This document shows, piece by piece, positions 18,025-26,665 of a stretch of DNA of 64,000 bases. A model generated the notes under the pieces. It searched no databases and was not told the DNA's origin. It was given only the letters and a program-made list of their open reading frames with translations. Each line of letters begins with the position of its first letter. Within the stretch, counting starts at the first letter, position 1. Made by a program: the position numbers and the translations under genes. The stretch spans positions 22,471 to 86,470 of the forward strand of contig NZ_FQYX01000018.1 of the NCBI RefSeq assembly GCF_900141935.1, written 5' to 3'. This stretch comes from Arenibacter nanhaiticus (lineage in GTDB: Bacteria; Bacteroidota; Bacteroidia; Flavobacteriales; Flavobacteriaceae).

Positions 18025-19434
18025 TTACTTATAACTTCTCGGTGCCAAAAACCGGGCCGTGGTAGTTTCAATTAAATCCTCACCACTGTACACGCCTATC
18101 CTAAGCTTGTCCTTGTCGCCATTTAAGGCCGAATTGTTTATTTCTATAAATAGGGTTCCTTCAGAAAGCCCTTGGGCCGGTACATTAAAATTTTCATGGG
18201 TAACCACTTCTATCTTTCCATTGTGGGAAAGTAGTTTAAAACTAACATCGTCAATAGTTCTGGTGGTTTTATTCAGTAATTTATAGGTGAACACATTACT
18301 GATAATGTTATTTTCTTTATGCTCGTACAATTGGCCTGGTAGGCGAAGAATATTAGCTTCCAGATCGTTCCTTAAAAAAAGCATTCCCGCTAAAATTCCT
18401 GTCAGTATAAGCAGTACAGCACTGTATCCTTTTAATCTAGGGGTAAATGTAAAGGGCGTTTTCTTCTCTATGTTTTCCTCACTGGCGTACCTAATTAACC
18501 CTTTTGGTAAATGAACGTTCTCCATGATGGTATCACATTCATCTATACAAGCGGTGCAGTTAACACACTCTAATTGAGTTCCGTTTCTAATATCAATCCC
18601 GGTAGGACATACGTTGACACATTGGAAACAATCGATACAATCGCCATGGCCAAGGGCCTGTCTGTCTTCTCCTTTTTTAAATTTCTTGCGACCATTCTTA
18701 CCTTCTCCACGTTTGTGGTCATAGGCAACGACGATAGATTTGTTGTCGAGCAATACTCCTTGCATTCTTCCATAGGGACAGGCAATGATACAGACCTGTT
18801 CGCGAAACCAGGCAAAAACAAAAAAGAATACTGCGGTAAATATCAATAGGGACACCAAGGTGCTTATATGCTGAAACGGTCCCTGGCTTATATATAGTAA
18901 CAACCTATCGCTTCCAATAAGGTACGCTAGGAAAACATTGGCTATTAGGAACGAAATGAAAAAGAAAACGGTCCATTTTAGGGCTCTTTTTTTGATTTTT
19001 TCGGCATTCCACCCCTGTCTATCCAATCGTTTTTGTGCTCCTCGGTCGCCATCTATCCAATATTCAACACGTCTAAAGACCATCTCCATAAAGATGGTTT
19101 GAGGACATAGCCATCCGCAAAAAATTCTTCCAAAAGCTACGGTGAACAGCGCTATAAAAACAACCCCTATGATCATAGAAAGCACAAAGAGGTAGAAGTC
19201 CTGTGGCCAAAACGGCAGGCCAAAGATGTTAAAACGTCTTTCTAAAACGTTGAACATTAAAAATTGATTGCCATTTATTTTTATAAACGGAGAGGCCAGT
19301 AGAAAAAGCAATAACGCATAACTAACATATTTTCGATACTCGTACAGTGGGCCGCTTGGCTTTTTGGGAAAAACCCAAGCTCTTTTTCCCTCCTTATTGA
19401 TCGTTCCTATTGAGTCCCTAAAATTTTCTTCCAT
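18025..19434 (-). CDS. ccoG: cbb3 oxidase accessory protein CcoG (ferredoxin-like, membrane)
   Basis: The 469-residue membrane protein has several helices and two four-cysteine iron-sulfur motifs near residues 263-300: CIDCFQCVNVCP and CVNCTACIDECD. An earlier CGWLCPQ lies near residue 110. A periplasmic Ig-like domain forms the C-terminus. CcoG (RdxA/FixG) is a copper(II) reductase that helps supply copper to the cbb3 oxidase. It follows ccoP and precedes ccoH. Confidence 0.95.
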   Translation of the reverse strand: MEENFRDSIGTINKEGKRAWVFPKKPSGPLYEYRKYVSYALLLFLLASPFIKINGNQFLMFNVLERRFNIFGLPFWPQDFYLFVLSMIIGVVFIALFTVAFGRIFCGWLCPQTIFMEMVFRRVEYWIDGDRGAQKRLDRQGWNAEKIKKRALKWTVFFFISFLIANVFLAYLIGSDRLLLYISQGPFQHISTLVSLLIFTAVFFFVFAWFREQVCIIACPYGRMQGVLLDNKSIVVAYDHKRGEGKNGRKKFKKGEDRQALGHGDCIDCFQCVNVCPTGIDIRNGTQLECVNCTACIDECDTIMENVHLPKGLIRYASEENIEKKTPFTFTPRLKGYSAVLLILTGILAGMLFLRNDLEANILRLPGQLYEHKENNIISNVFTYKLLNKTTRTIDDVSFKLLSHNGKIEVVTHENFNVPAQGLSEGTLFIEINNSALNGDKDKLRIGVYSGEDLIETTTARFLAPRSYK

Positions 19435-19481
19435 GGCTAGTTGTTATCGCGCTGCTAAACGTGCTTTTAAATACTCTTTAT

Positions 19482-20360
19482 TTATGGTTCTTCGGTCCAA
19501 ATTTCTCCTTCTGGATCTTTGGGGTTTGCCGGCGTTTGACCATGAAGGGCGTATACATAACTCGCTACTTGTGCTATTTCCAATGGTTTTAAGCTCTGTT
19601 TCCAGGCGATCATTCCTTTTCCGGCCCTACCGCCTTCGGAAATAGTGCTAAAAATATTTTTGATTCCGCCCCCTATAATCCAATGGTCATCGGTAAGGTT
19701 AGGACCTATTCCACCACCGCCATCGGCCATATGGCAGGCCACGCAATTCGATTGGTAGATAGCCTCTCCAGCCTTAAGATCCGAAGCTTCGGTTAATACT
19801 TCTACGGTAGAAGCGTCGACCAACCCCTTGGCATTTTTCTTGTACTCGGCGATATCGATTTGGGCAGCAGCGACTTCTTTTTCGTATTCTACGTCCTGAT
19901 TGTCACCGTTGAAGATGTGATACCTGGCCATATAAACAATACCAAAAATGATGGAGGCATAGAACATATATACCCACCATGGCGGAAGGTTGTTGTCCAA
20001 TTCTTTAATACCGTCGTAATTATGGTCTAAAATTATCTCTGCTTCTTCTTCCACTGGTTTGTTACCGGTCATTTTAGCCAATAAACGTTTTGCCCAGCCC
20101 CATTGGTAGGGTTTGGAACTATTGGCCAAATACCGTTGCTGAGCCTCTTTAGAGAGGGTGTGGTACATGACATTCTCTATGGATCGTAGGATTAATTCTA
20201 TCGCGATGAGAAGAAATAATACGAACAATAAAAAAAACAAGGTTATTGGATAGGCGATAAAGGCAGGTTGGTCTCCAGATTCAATCGCGAATTCCATCAG
20301 TCCAAAGATGAGGAAGAAGATTACGGGAATTCTAATCCACCATGGCATATTATTTTTCAT
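19482..20360 (-). CDS. ccoP: cbb3 oxidase subunit III (CcoP), single haem
   Basis: CcoP delivers electrons to the catalytic subunit from periplasmic carriers. This 292-residue form has two N-terminal helices, a third membrane segment WWVYMFYASIIFGIVYMARY near residue 128, and one c-type haem site (CVACH) near residue 206 with a likely Met ligand in GKGMIAW. Proteobacterial CcoP has two haem c sites. The single-haem form appears intact here, with no frame break. It lies 5 bases downstream of ccoQ. Confidence 0.94.
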   Translation of the reverse strand: MKNNMPWWIRIPVIFFLIFGLMEFAIESGDQPAFIAYPITLFFLLFVLFLLIAIELILRSIENVMYHTLSKEAQQRYLANSSKPYQWGWAKRLLAKMTGNKPVEEEAEIILDHNYDGIKELDNNLPPWWVYMFYASIIFGIVYMARYHIFNGDNQDVEYEKEVAAAQIDIAEYKKNAKGLVDASTVEVLTEASDLKAGEAIYQSNCVACHMADGGGGIGPNLTDDHWIIGGGIKNIFSTISEGGRAGKGMIAWKQSLKPLEIAQVASYVYALHGQTPANPKDPEGEIWTEEP

Positions 20361-20365
20361 CTGTA

Positions 20366-20551
20366 TTAGTTTAATGGGTTATTATCATCTTCTAGTGGAA
20401 TGGCACTTACTTCAGAAATATGCTGTTTAGAAGCAGTAAACACCCACCAAAAAAGGACTGTAAAAAAAACAAAGAAGATTAATAATGAGATCATCGGATA
20501 GGTTGCTATCCCTTCAATGCTCTCCATATGATTTTTAATGAACTTTAGCAT
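20366..20551 (-). CDS. ccoQ: cbb3 oxidase small subunit CcoQ
   Basis: The 61-residue protein has a single membrane helix (MISLLIFFVFFTVLFWWVFT near residues 21-40). Size, helix and position between ccoNO and ccoP identify it as CcoQ, which stabilises the oxidase complex. The sequence itself is little conserved. Confidence 0.85.
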   Translation of the reverse strand: MLKFIKNHMESIEGIATYPMISLLIFFVFFTVLFWWVFTASKQHISEVSAIPLEDDNNPLN

Positions 20552-20557
20552 AGTCTG

Positions 20558-22756
20558 TTAGTTTTGTGAGATTATTTCGTCGGTTTCTTTTATTTTGATA
20601 TCCGTTCCCAAACGCTGTAGGTAGGCGATCAGGGATACGATCTCCCTATTTCTCATTTCTACAAATTCCTCCCCGTTCTCAAGGGCATATTTTTTGTCGG
20701 CCTCGTATGTTTTGGCAAAATCTGGATCGGCATACAGGTTCTTTTCGATCTGGGTAGCCTGTTCGTCCATCCAATTTTCGGCATTGGCAATTTCTTCTTC
20801 GGTATAAGGAACCCCAAGGTTAACCATGGCTTCCATTTTTCCTTGAATATTACTGCGGTCGTGTTCGTTGTGCACCAACCATTGGTAGGCCGGCATTATA
20901 GATCCAGAGGAGGTACTCTGTGGGTCGTACATATGGTTTAGGTGCCAGTTGTCCGAATACTTTCCGCCGACCCTTAATAAATCGGGACCTGTACGTTTGC
21001 TACCCCATAAAAAAGGATGGTCGTATACAAATTCTCCGGCCTTGGAGTACTCTCCGTAACGTTCTACCTCGCTTCTAAAAGGTCTAACCATTTGTGAGTG
21101 ACAACCAACACAACCCTCACGGATATATAAATCCCTGCCCTCTAATTCTAATGGAGTATATGGCTTTACACTGGTAATGGTCGGAATGTTCGATTTTACC
21201 AAGATGGTCGGAACAATTTGTATGACCCCGCCTATTAATATAGCAATGGTTGCAAAAATGGTCAATTGAATAGGCTTACGTTCTATCCAAGTATGCCAAG
21301 TTTCTCCGGCCGTTCTTTTCTTGGATACCCTGGTCAAGGCAGGAGCTTCTGCCAATTCGTCCGCTACTTTAGTCCCCTTTTTTATGGTCAGGGCCACGTT
21401 ATAGATCATCACGATAGCCCCAAGAATATACATGCTTCCTCCAATGGCACGCATCCAGTACATAGGTATTATTTCGGTAACGGTTTCTAAAAAGTTTCCA
21501 TAAACCAAGGTGCCGTCCGGATTAAATTCCTTCCACATAAGAGCCTGCATAAACCCGGCAACGTACATAGGCAAGGCGTATAAAATAATCCCTAGGGTGC
21601 CTATCCAAAAGTGAAAATTGGAAAGTGCGGTAGAATACATTTTTGTCTTAAACATTTTCGGAACCAACCAATAGATCATTCCAAAGGTCATAAAGCCGTT
21701 CCATGCCAAAGCCCCAACGTGTACGTGGGCAATAATCCAATCACTGAAATGCGCAATCGCGTTCACGTTTTTAAGAGAAAGCATAGGGCCTTCAAAAGTG
21801 GCCATTCCATAACCGGTAATCGCAACTACCATAAATTTTAAAACAGGATCGGTCCGCACTTTGTCCCATGCGCCCCGCAGGGTCAATAAACCGTTGATCA
21901 TCCCTCCCCAAGACGGAGCAAGCAGCATAATAGAAAACGCTACGCCTAAGTTTTGCGCCCAATCCGGTAAAGAAGAATACAATAAATGATGCGGTCCGGC
22001 CCAGATATAAATAAAAATCAAGGACCAAAAGTGTACAATAGATAAACGATAAGAATATATAGGTCTGTTGGCCGCTTTAGGAACAAAATAGTACATCAGG
22101 CCCAAGAACGGCGTGGTAAGGAAAAATGCGACCGCATTATGGCCGTACCACCATTGTACCAAAGCATCTTGTACCCCGGCATACACAGAGTAACTTTTAA
22201 AAGCACTTACCGGTAAGGACAAGCTATTAAAGATGTGAAGTACCGCTACCGTGACAAAAGTAGCCAGGTAAAACCAAATGGCGACATATAAATGTCGCTG
22301 TCTCCTCCTTAACATGGTACCAATAAGGTTCCAGCCAAAGGCTACCCAAACCACAGTAATAGCAATGTCTATAGGCCATTCTAGTTCTGCGTACTCCTTG
22401 GAAGAGGTATAACCAAGAGGTAGGGTAATGGCCGCGGCAACAATAATGGCCTGCCAGCCCCAAAAATTAAAGTTGCTCAGGGCATCACTGAACATTCTTG
22501 CCTTTAACAAGCGCTGAGTAGAATAATATACCCCGGCAAAAATGGCATTTCCGATGAAAGCAAAAATTACGGCATTGGTATGCAAGGGCCTAAGACGACC
22601 AAAACTTAACCATGAAATACCATCGGTGATATTTGGAAATAGAAACATAAAGGCAAGCAGCAAGCCTACCGACATTCCTATAATTCCCCAGAACATTGTT
22701 GCATAGAGGAACTTTTTTACGATCTTATTATCGTAATAAAACTGCTGTACTTCCAT
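20558..22756 (-). CDS. ccoNO: cbb3 oxidase fused catalytic subunit CcoNO
   Basis: The 732-residue protein joins CcoN (residues about 1-480, about 12-14 helices) to CcoO. The CcoN part keeps haem and copper ligands: RLRPLHTNAVIF near 52, WWYGHNAVAF near 202, GPHHLLYSSLPDW near 254 and HVHVGALAWN near 344. The CcoO part carries one membrane anchor and one haem c site, EGCVGCHSQMVRP near 547. Such fusions are common in Bacteroidota. It is a high-affinity proton-pumping oxygen reductase used at low oxygen. It lies 3 bases after ccoS. Confidence 0.97.
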   Translation of the reverse strand: MEVQQFYYDNKIVKKFLYATMFWGIIGMSVGLLLAFMFLFPNITDGISWLSFGRLRPLHTNAVIFAFIGNAIFAGVYYSTQRLLKARMFSDALSNFNFWGWQAIIVAAAITLPLGYTSSKEYAELEWPIDIAITVVWVAFGWNLIGTMLRRRQRHLYVAIWFYLATFVTVAVLHIFNSLSLPVSAFKSYSVYAGVQDALVQWWYGHNAVAFFLTTPFLGLMYYFVPKAANRPIYSYRLSIVHFWSLIFIYIWAGPHHLLYSSLPDWAQNLGVAFSIMLLAPSWGGMINGLLTLRGAWDKVRTDPVLKFMVVAITGYGMATFEGPMLSLKNVNAIAHFSDWIIAHVHVGALAWNGFMTFGMIYWLVPKMFKTKMYSTALSNFHFWIGTLGIILYALPMYVAGFMQALMWKEFNPDGTLVYGNFLETVTEIIPMYWMRAIGGSMYILGAIVMIYNVALTIKKGTKVADELAEAPALTRVSKKRTAGETWHTWIERKPIQLTIFATIAILIGGVIQIVPTILVKSNIPTITSVKPYTPLELEGRDLYIREGCVGCHSQMVRPFRSEVERYGEYSKAGEFVYDHPFLWGSKRTGPDLLRVGGKYSDNWHLNHMYDPQSTSSGSIMPAYQWLVHNEHDRSNIQGKMEAMVNLGVPYTEEEIANAENWMDEQATQIEKNLYADPDFAKTYEADKKYALENGEEFVEMRNREIVSLIAYLQRLGTDIKIKETDEIISQN

Positions 22757-22759
22757 AAA

Positions 22760-22975
22760 TTACAATTTTTGACTTTCTTTTATTTGGATTGATTTGTTTT
22801 TGGGTGTTGGTAGCTTTTTGTCGGGATTAACAACTAATTCATCTTCAAAAAGCATGCGGACCGATGGAGTGTAGGCGTCATCGTATTGTCCGTTTTTTAC
22901 GGAGAGCAAAAAAGCGGCAAAAAAAACTATGGCCACAATAATACTTAAGGTCAATAATAAATAAATAGCACTCAT
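22760..22975 (-). CDS. ccoS: cbb3 oxidase maturation protein CcoS
   Basis: The 71-residue protein has one N-terminal helix and the family's DDAYTPSVRMLFEDE region. CcoS is needed to insert haem b and CuB into the cbb3 oxidase. It is the first gene of the minus-strand cluster, directly after the FNR-like promoter at 22995-23044. Confidence 0.92.
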   Translation of the reverse strand: MSAIYLLLTLSIIVAIVFFAAFLLSVKNGQYDDAYTPSVRMLFEDELVVNPDKKLPTPKNKSIQIKESQKL

Positions 22976-22994
22976 CCTTTTTTTTATTTCGGGG

Positions 22995-23044
22995 TAAAAC
23001 TACCATGGCCATTTCTAGGAAAATATGACATTTGTCAGGTTTCG
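22995..23044 (-). promoter_or_regulatory. FNR-like operator and promoter of the cbb3 operon (site B)
   Basis: On the minus strand the operator reads AACCTGACAAATGTCATA, holding TGAC-N4-GTCA, with centre at 23031.5. The -7 box TAGTTTTA (22995-23002 on the complement) starts 23 bases after it. The spacing is the same as at the other three sites. ccoS starts about 20 bases after the -7 box. Confidence 0.8.
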
Positions 23045-23269
23045 ATTTTTGGATCAAAAAAAAGGAGGCACCCCTTGGAGATAATGCAATGCTAAAACCA
23101 CCAATATTCTCCTGATAACAGCATTTTTTGGATCGCAGAAAAAAAATAAATCCGTTTATAAACGTATTTTTTACGTGTTTTATCGCGATTTCAAGGGGGG
23201 TATGTCTAAAACACTGTTAATTTGGGGGGTAGAATGTTAATTTTATCAATAATTTATTAGAATTATTAT

Positions 23270-23277
23270 TAGATTTG
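23270..23277 (+). promoter_or_regulatory. -7 promoter box upstream of the dehydrogenase gene
   Basis: TAGATTTG matches TAnnTTTG and lies 87 bp before the start codon. No TTTG is visible at the -33 distance. Confidence 0.45.
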
Positions 23278-23289
23278 TCTCTTTTGACA

Positions 23290-23320
23290 AAAAAATCAAC
23301 CTAGTAGGTTGGCTTTTTTT
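23290..23320 (+). terminator. Terminator-like hairpin in the leader
   Basis: The inverted repeat CAACCTA-G-TAGGTTG at 23297-23311 is flanked by an A-run and followed by GCTTTTTTT. It lies just after a candidate promoter and about 43 bp before the start codon of the next gene, so it may act as an attenuator. It might also be the end of a transcript not otherwise seen. Confidence 0.55.
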
Positions 23321-23363
23321 ATCGTTTTGCCAATTAAATTAAATTCACAAATTGCAATAAAAA

Positions 23364-26015
23364 ATGTTTAGAAAAACCGGTTATTTATTTTTGACAAGTT
23401 TGTTGTTGGCCAGTTGCCAGCAGAAAAAAGAAGTGGTGTGTACTCCAAGTGATACTGCTATCAATTATCCTTCGGGCGATTCCCTTGCCAATGTCCTTAA
23501 GTGGCCCGATGATTTAAAAATAACCGGTTTTTCTGGTCCCGATGTGAACCCTAGTCCAGCATGTATGGCAGTATCGCCTACAGGAGAAGTGTTTGTTGGG
23601 GTAGATATGATGGGGTCCCTAGGAAAAGATATGGGAAAAGGATTCATTAAGCGTTTGGTAGATTGTAACCATGACGGAATTATGGATTCATATACTGAGT
23701 TTGCCCGCGTAGATAACCCTCGTGGTATTTTGGCTATTGGGAACCAGGTGTTTGTGCTTCATACTACGTTTACCGAAGAAACTAAAAAAGCCAACAATAT
23801 GGATTTGATTGTTTTTGAGGATGTCGATAACGATGGGGTGGCCGATGGACCAGCGAAAGTACTGATCAAAAACATCAGTAACTCCAAATACCTACAGGAA
23901 AGAGGTACAGACCATGCTACCAATGGTATCCAAATGGGTATTGATGGGTGGATTTATATCGCTGTGGGCGATTTTGGTTTCCACAATGCAACCGATGCAG
24001 AAGGAACACAGTTGACCATGTTAGGTGGTGGAATCGTACGAGTACGCCCCGATGGAACAGGAATGGAAGTGTATACCCACGGTCTTCGTAATATTTACGA
24101 TGTGGCTATCGACCCGTTCATGAACATGTTCGTTAGAGGGAACACCAATGATGGTGGAGGATGGAATATCCGTTTCTCCCACCAAATTCAATCGGCAGAA
24201 TATGGGTATCCTATGTTGTTCAAGCACTTTACGGAAGAAATTATTCCCGCTTTGGCCGATTTGGGTGGAGGGTCTGGAACAGGGGCTCTTTACATGAACG
24301 ATGACCGTTGGCCAGAGAATTACAACAATGTGCCAATGATGGCCGATTGGGGAAGAAGCTATTTATATTTCCACAGAGTGACCAAAGACAAGGCTAGCTT
24401 TACCCAGGAAGTAGAAGATTTTATACAATTGCCACAAATTACCGATGTCGATGTCGATGGTGGTGGTGCCATGTACCTTTCTGCTTGGGATGGTGCCGGA
24501 TATTCTGGTAGTCCTGACAAGGGGTATGTAGTGAGGGTAACCCCTAAAGATTTCAATTATGAGCCACTAGAAAATGTAGCCGATATTTACTGGACCAATG
24601 ATGTGGTTGCCTTGTTAAAATCCGGGAATGCCAAGACTAGACAAAGCGCCCAATACGAATTGTTAAGAAGAGGGAAAGGTGCCGATGCCGTTTATAAATT
24701 GGCTAAGAATGCCGACCTGTCCCTAGAAGTACGTACAGCAAGTATCTTTACTTTTGCACAACTTACCGGAGTAGAAGGGATAGAGCGTTTGGTAGCGCTG
24801 ACCGAAGATGCGGCCGTTCAGGAATTTGCCCTTAGAGCTTTGGCAGACCGAAAAGAAAATATAGCGAATGTTCCAGTAGAACCATTCTTAAAAGCACTTA
24901 AATCTGGTTCGGACCGTGTAAAAGCTGCCGCTATCGTAGGATTGGGCAGATTGGGAAGACAAGAAGCTGTCAATGACTTATTAGAAGTTGCCGTTCCCGA
25001 TTCTTTTGTGGCACCTGAATTAAATACAGAAGGTCCGCATGCCACCCCGAATTCTGATATCGTGCTACCTCATTTGGCAGTAAAAGCCTTGGTAAGCTTA
25101 AACGCTGTAGATGCTGCTGTGAAGGCCTTGGATACGGATAGGAAAGATTTGGCCCTATGGACACTTAGATACATGCATAGCCCTGTAGCTGTCGATGGCT
25201 TGATAAACGCCTACGAAAACACTACAAATCCAACGTATAAAAGAGCGTTGTTGAATACGCTTGCGCGACTTTATTTCCAAGAAGCTGATTATGATACTTC
25301 ATGGTGGTGGAGTACCCGTCCAGATACCCATGGTCCATACTACAAAACTGTAGAATGGGATGAGACGGCTAAAATCCGCGATTTTATGATGGCCGAGTGG
25401 GAGAAGGCTAGTGATAACGAAAAATTATTCTATTCTGAGCTAAACGTTAAATATCGTTTGGGAATCGATGATTTTGGAACGATTGAACAGTCAGCGCCAA
25501 AAGTAGATTTACCGGTGATGGATCTTGAGAAAATCAAGAACAAAAAAGGCCAGGTAGGAGAATCTTCTATCGAAGATATTATGTTAGCCCTTCAAGAGGT
25601 GAAAGGCGATGCCTCTAAAGGAGAAGCCATATTTAAATCTCAAGCTTGTTTTACTTGCCACAGCTTAAAGAGTAGCGAGACAATGAAAGGGCCGTTTATG
25701 GGACAGATTGGTTCTATTATGAACAGAGAGCAGATAGCCGAATCGATAATTAAACCTAATGCGTCTATTTCTCAAGGCTTCTCTACCGTACAGATAGAGA
25801 CCAAGGCAGACGACTTCTATGTAGGGTTTATTACCCAGGAATCTGCCAGCGATCTAACGATCACGAATATCGCTGGAGTGCCAACCAAATTAAAGAAATC
25901 GGACATCGCTTCTAGGAAGGAATTGGAAACTTCCATGATGCCTGCCGGATTGGTGAATGCCTTGAGCTTCGAAGAATTAGCCTCTTTAATTGCCTTCTTG
26001 GAAAATCAGAAATAG
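23364..26015 (+). CDS. PVC-type membrane-bound dehydrogenase with HEAT-like region and cytochrome c domain
   Basis: The 883-residue lipoprotein (LLLASC, Cys near residue 18) has three parts. First, a beta-propeller dehydrogenase domain of the kind seen in Planctomycetes and Verrucomicrobia, with DHATNGIQMGIDGWIYIAVGD near 190 and LGGGIVRVRPDGTGMEVY near 226. Second, a HEAT-like helical region from about 420 to 620. Third, a C-terminal haem c domain, CFTCHS near 762. It probably oxidises a sugar or alcohol outside the inner membrane and passes electrons to cytochromes. It stands alone, in opposite direction to the cbb3 genes, between ccoS and ccoI. The substrate is unknown. Confidence 0.83.
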   Translation: MFRKTGYLFLTSLLLASCQQKKEVVCTPSDTAINYPSGDSLANVLKWPDDLKITGFSGPDVNPSPACMAVSPTGEVFVGVDMMGSLGKDMGKGFIKRLVDCNHDGIMDSYTEFARVDNPRGILAIGNQVFVLHTTFTEETKKANNMDLIVFEDVDNDGVADGPAKVLIKNISNSKYLQERGTDHATNGIQMGIDGWIYIAVGDFGFHNATDAEGTQLTMLGGGIVRVRPDGTGMEVYTHGLRNIYDVAIDPFMNMFVRGNTNDGGGWNIRFSHQIQSAEYGYPMLFKHFTEEIIPALADLGGGSGTGALYMNDDRWPENYNNVPMMADWGRSYLYFHRVTKDKASFTQEVEDFIQLPQITDVDVDGGGAMYLSAWDGAGYSGSPDKGYVVRVTPKDFNYEPLENVADIYWTNDVVALLKSGNAKTRQSAQYELLRRGKGADAVYKLAKNADLSLEVRTASIFTFAQLTGVEGIERLVALTEDAAVQEFALRALADRKENIANVPVEPFLKALKSGSDRVKAAAIVGLGRLGRQEAVNDLLEVAVPDSFVAPELNTEGPHATPNSDIVLPHLAVKALVSLNAVDAAVKALDTDRKDLALWTLRYMHSPVAVDGLINAYENTTNPTYKRALLNTLARLYFQEADYDTSWWWSTRPDTHGPYYKTVEWDETAKIRDFMMAEWEKASDNEKLFYSELNVKYRLGIDDFGTIEQSAPKVDLPVMDLEKIKNKKGQVGESSIEDIMLALQEVKGDASKGEAIFKSQACFTCHSLKSSETMKGPFMGQIGSIMNREQIAESIIKPNASISQGFSTVQIETKADDFYVGFITQESASDLTITNIAGVPTKLKKSDIASRKELETSMMPAGLVNALSFEELASLIAFLENQK

Positions 26016-26041
26016 GACTTTCCTAAGCCAATACATTTTAT

Positions 26042-26088
26042 AAAATCACCCGCTTTTCTTAGGTTAGAAAGGCGGGTGATTTTTTTTG
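26042..26088 (+). terminator. Terminator after the dehydrogenase gene
   Basis: The perfect stem AAAATCACCCGC / GCGGGTGATTTT is followed by further Ts. Confidence 0.92.
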
Positions 26089-26137
26089 TCCTATCTGTTC
26101 TAATTTATAAATCTGCGAAGCCTTATCATTATAATAA

Positions 26138-26217
26138 GGGCGTTCCCTCCTTCGTCGGGCGGGCTATTGGCTATATCCCTTGCTCCGCTGCGGGGATGCC
26201 GCCGCTATCCCTAACGC
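26138..26217 (+). repeat. GC-rich dispersed repeat, copy 1
   Basis: The block runs from GGGCGTTCCCTCC to CCCTAACGC. It matches the reverse complement of 32076-32155 with only a few differences, and 61981-62068 more distantly. Shared parts are GGCTATATCCCTTGCT, GCTGCGGGGATGCCGCCGC and the outer GCGTTA / GGAACGCC ends. It is non-coding and lies between genes in all three places. Confidence 0.85.
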
Positions 26218-26665
26218 TGTTTCAGTGAACCATTAGCAACTAACCATAAAAAAGTTGAATTTTCCTGACGAGCCTTGTCCGGTTTGAGCCATTAATTTCA
26301 GTATTGACGAACAGTTTTTATGAATTATTGTTTAAAGACACCCCTCCTAAAGGGGTGTTCTTAACCACAACCACAATACAGTCCTGCCTGCCTTCTAAGA
26401 AGTTTTTTATTGGTTTTTAGTAGCTGTTAAATATTGTTTTCGGTCTCCATCGCTAGCGGGAGTGTCGCGCTCGTGCCCGTTTTAAAAAGAATAGGAAGAC
26501 AGCAATAATTTTGAAAGCTCCTATCTTTTAAATACCGGCAAGTGGCTTTGTGCAGTGCGTTTACTTTCCGAATAGGACGGCAATAGAGGTTTAGTCATAG
26601 GATCGCGAAGTACTTTGTCTATCCATTCGCAACCACCACGATTTTTTCTAGCCCTAGGGAGCCTT

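Larger units (their letters stand above)
22976..23363. other. Divergent intergenic region ccoS / dehydrogenase, 388 bp
   Basis: There is no gene here. On the ccoS side it holds FNR-like site B. On the other side it holds a -7 box TAGATTTG (23270-23277) followed almost at once by a terminator-like hairpin (23290-23320). The middle, about 23050-23260, shows nothing I recognise. Confidence 0.6.
26016..26665. other. Intergenic region, 650 bp, repeat-bearing
   Basis: No credible gene is seen. It contains the terminator of the dehydrogenase gene, one copy of the GC-rich dispersed repeat (26138-26217), a hairpin ACACCCCT-N5-AGGGGTGT at 26338-26358 and a GC-rich stretch near 26450-26480. The rest up to ccoI's stop shows nothing recognisable and may be decayed sequence. 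Confidence 0.55.

Noticed and set aside
19482..20360. Truncated or frameshifted ccoP
   Set aside because: The frame is continuous, spacing to neighbours is tight and one-haem CcoP is plausible for this group.
26338..26358. Terminator at ACACCCCT-N5-AGGGGTGT
   Set aside because: The stem is good, but no T-run follows and no gene ends next to it, so it was mentioned only as a hairpin.
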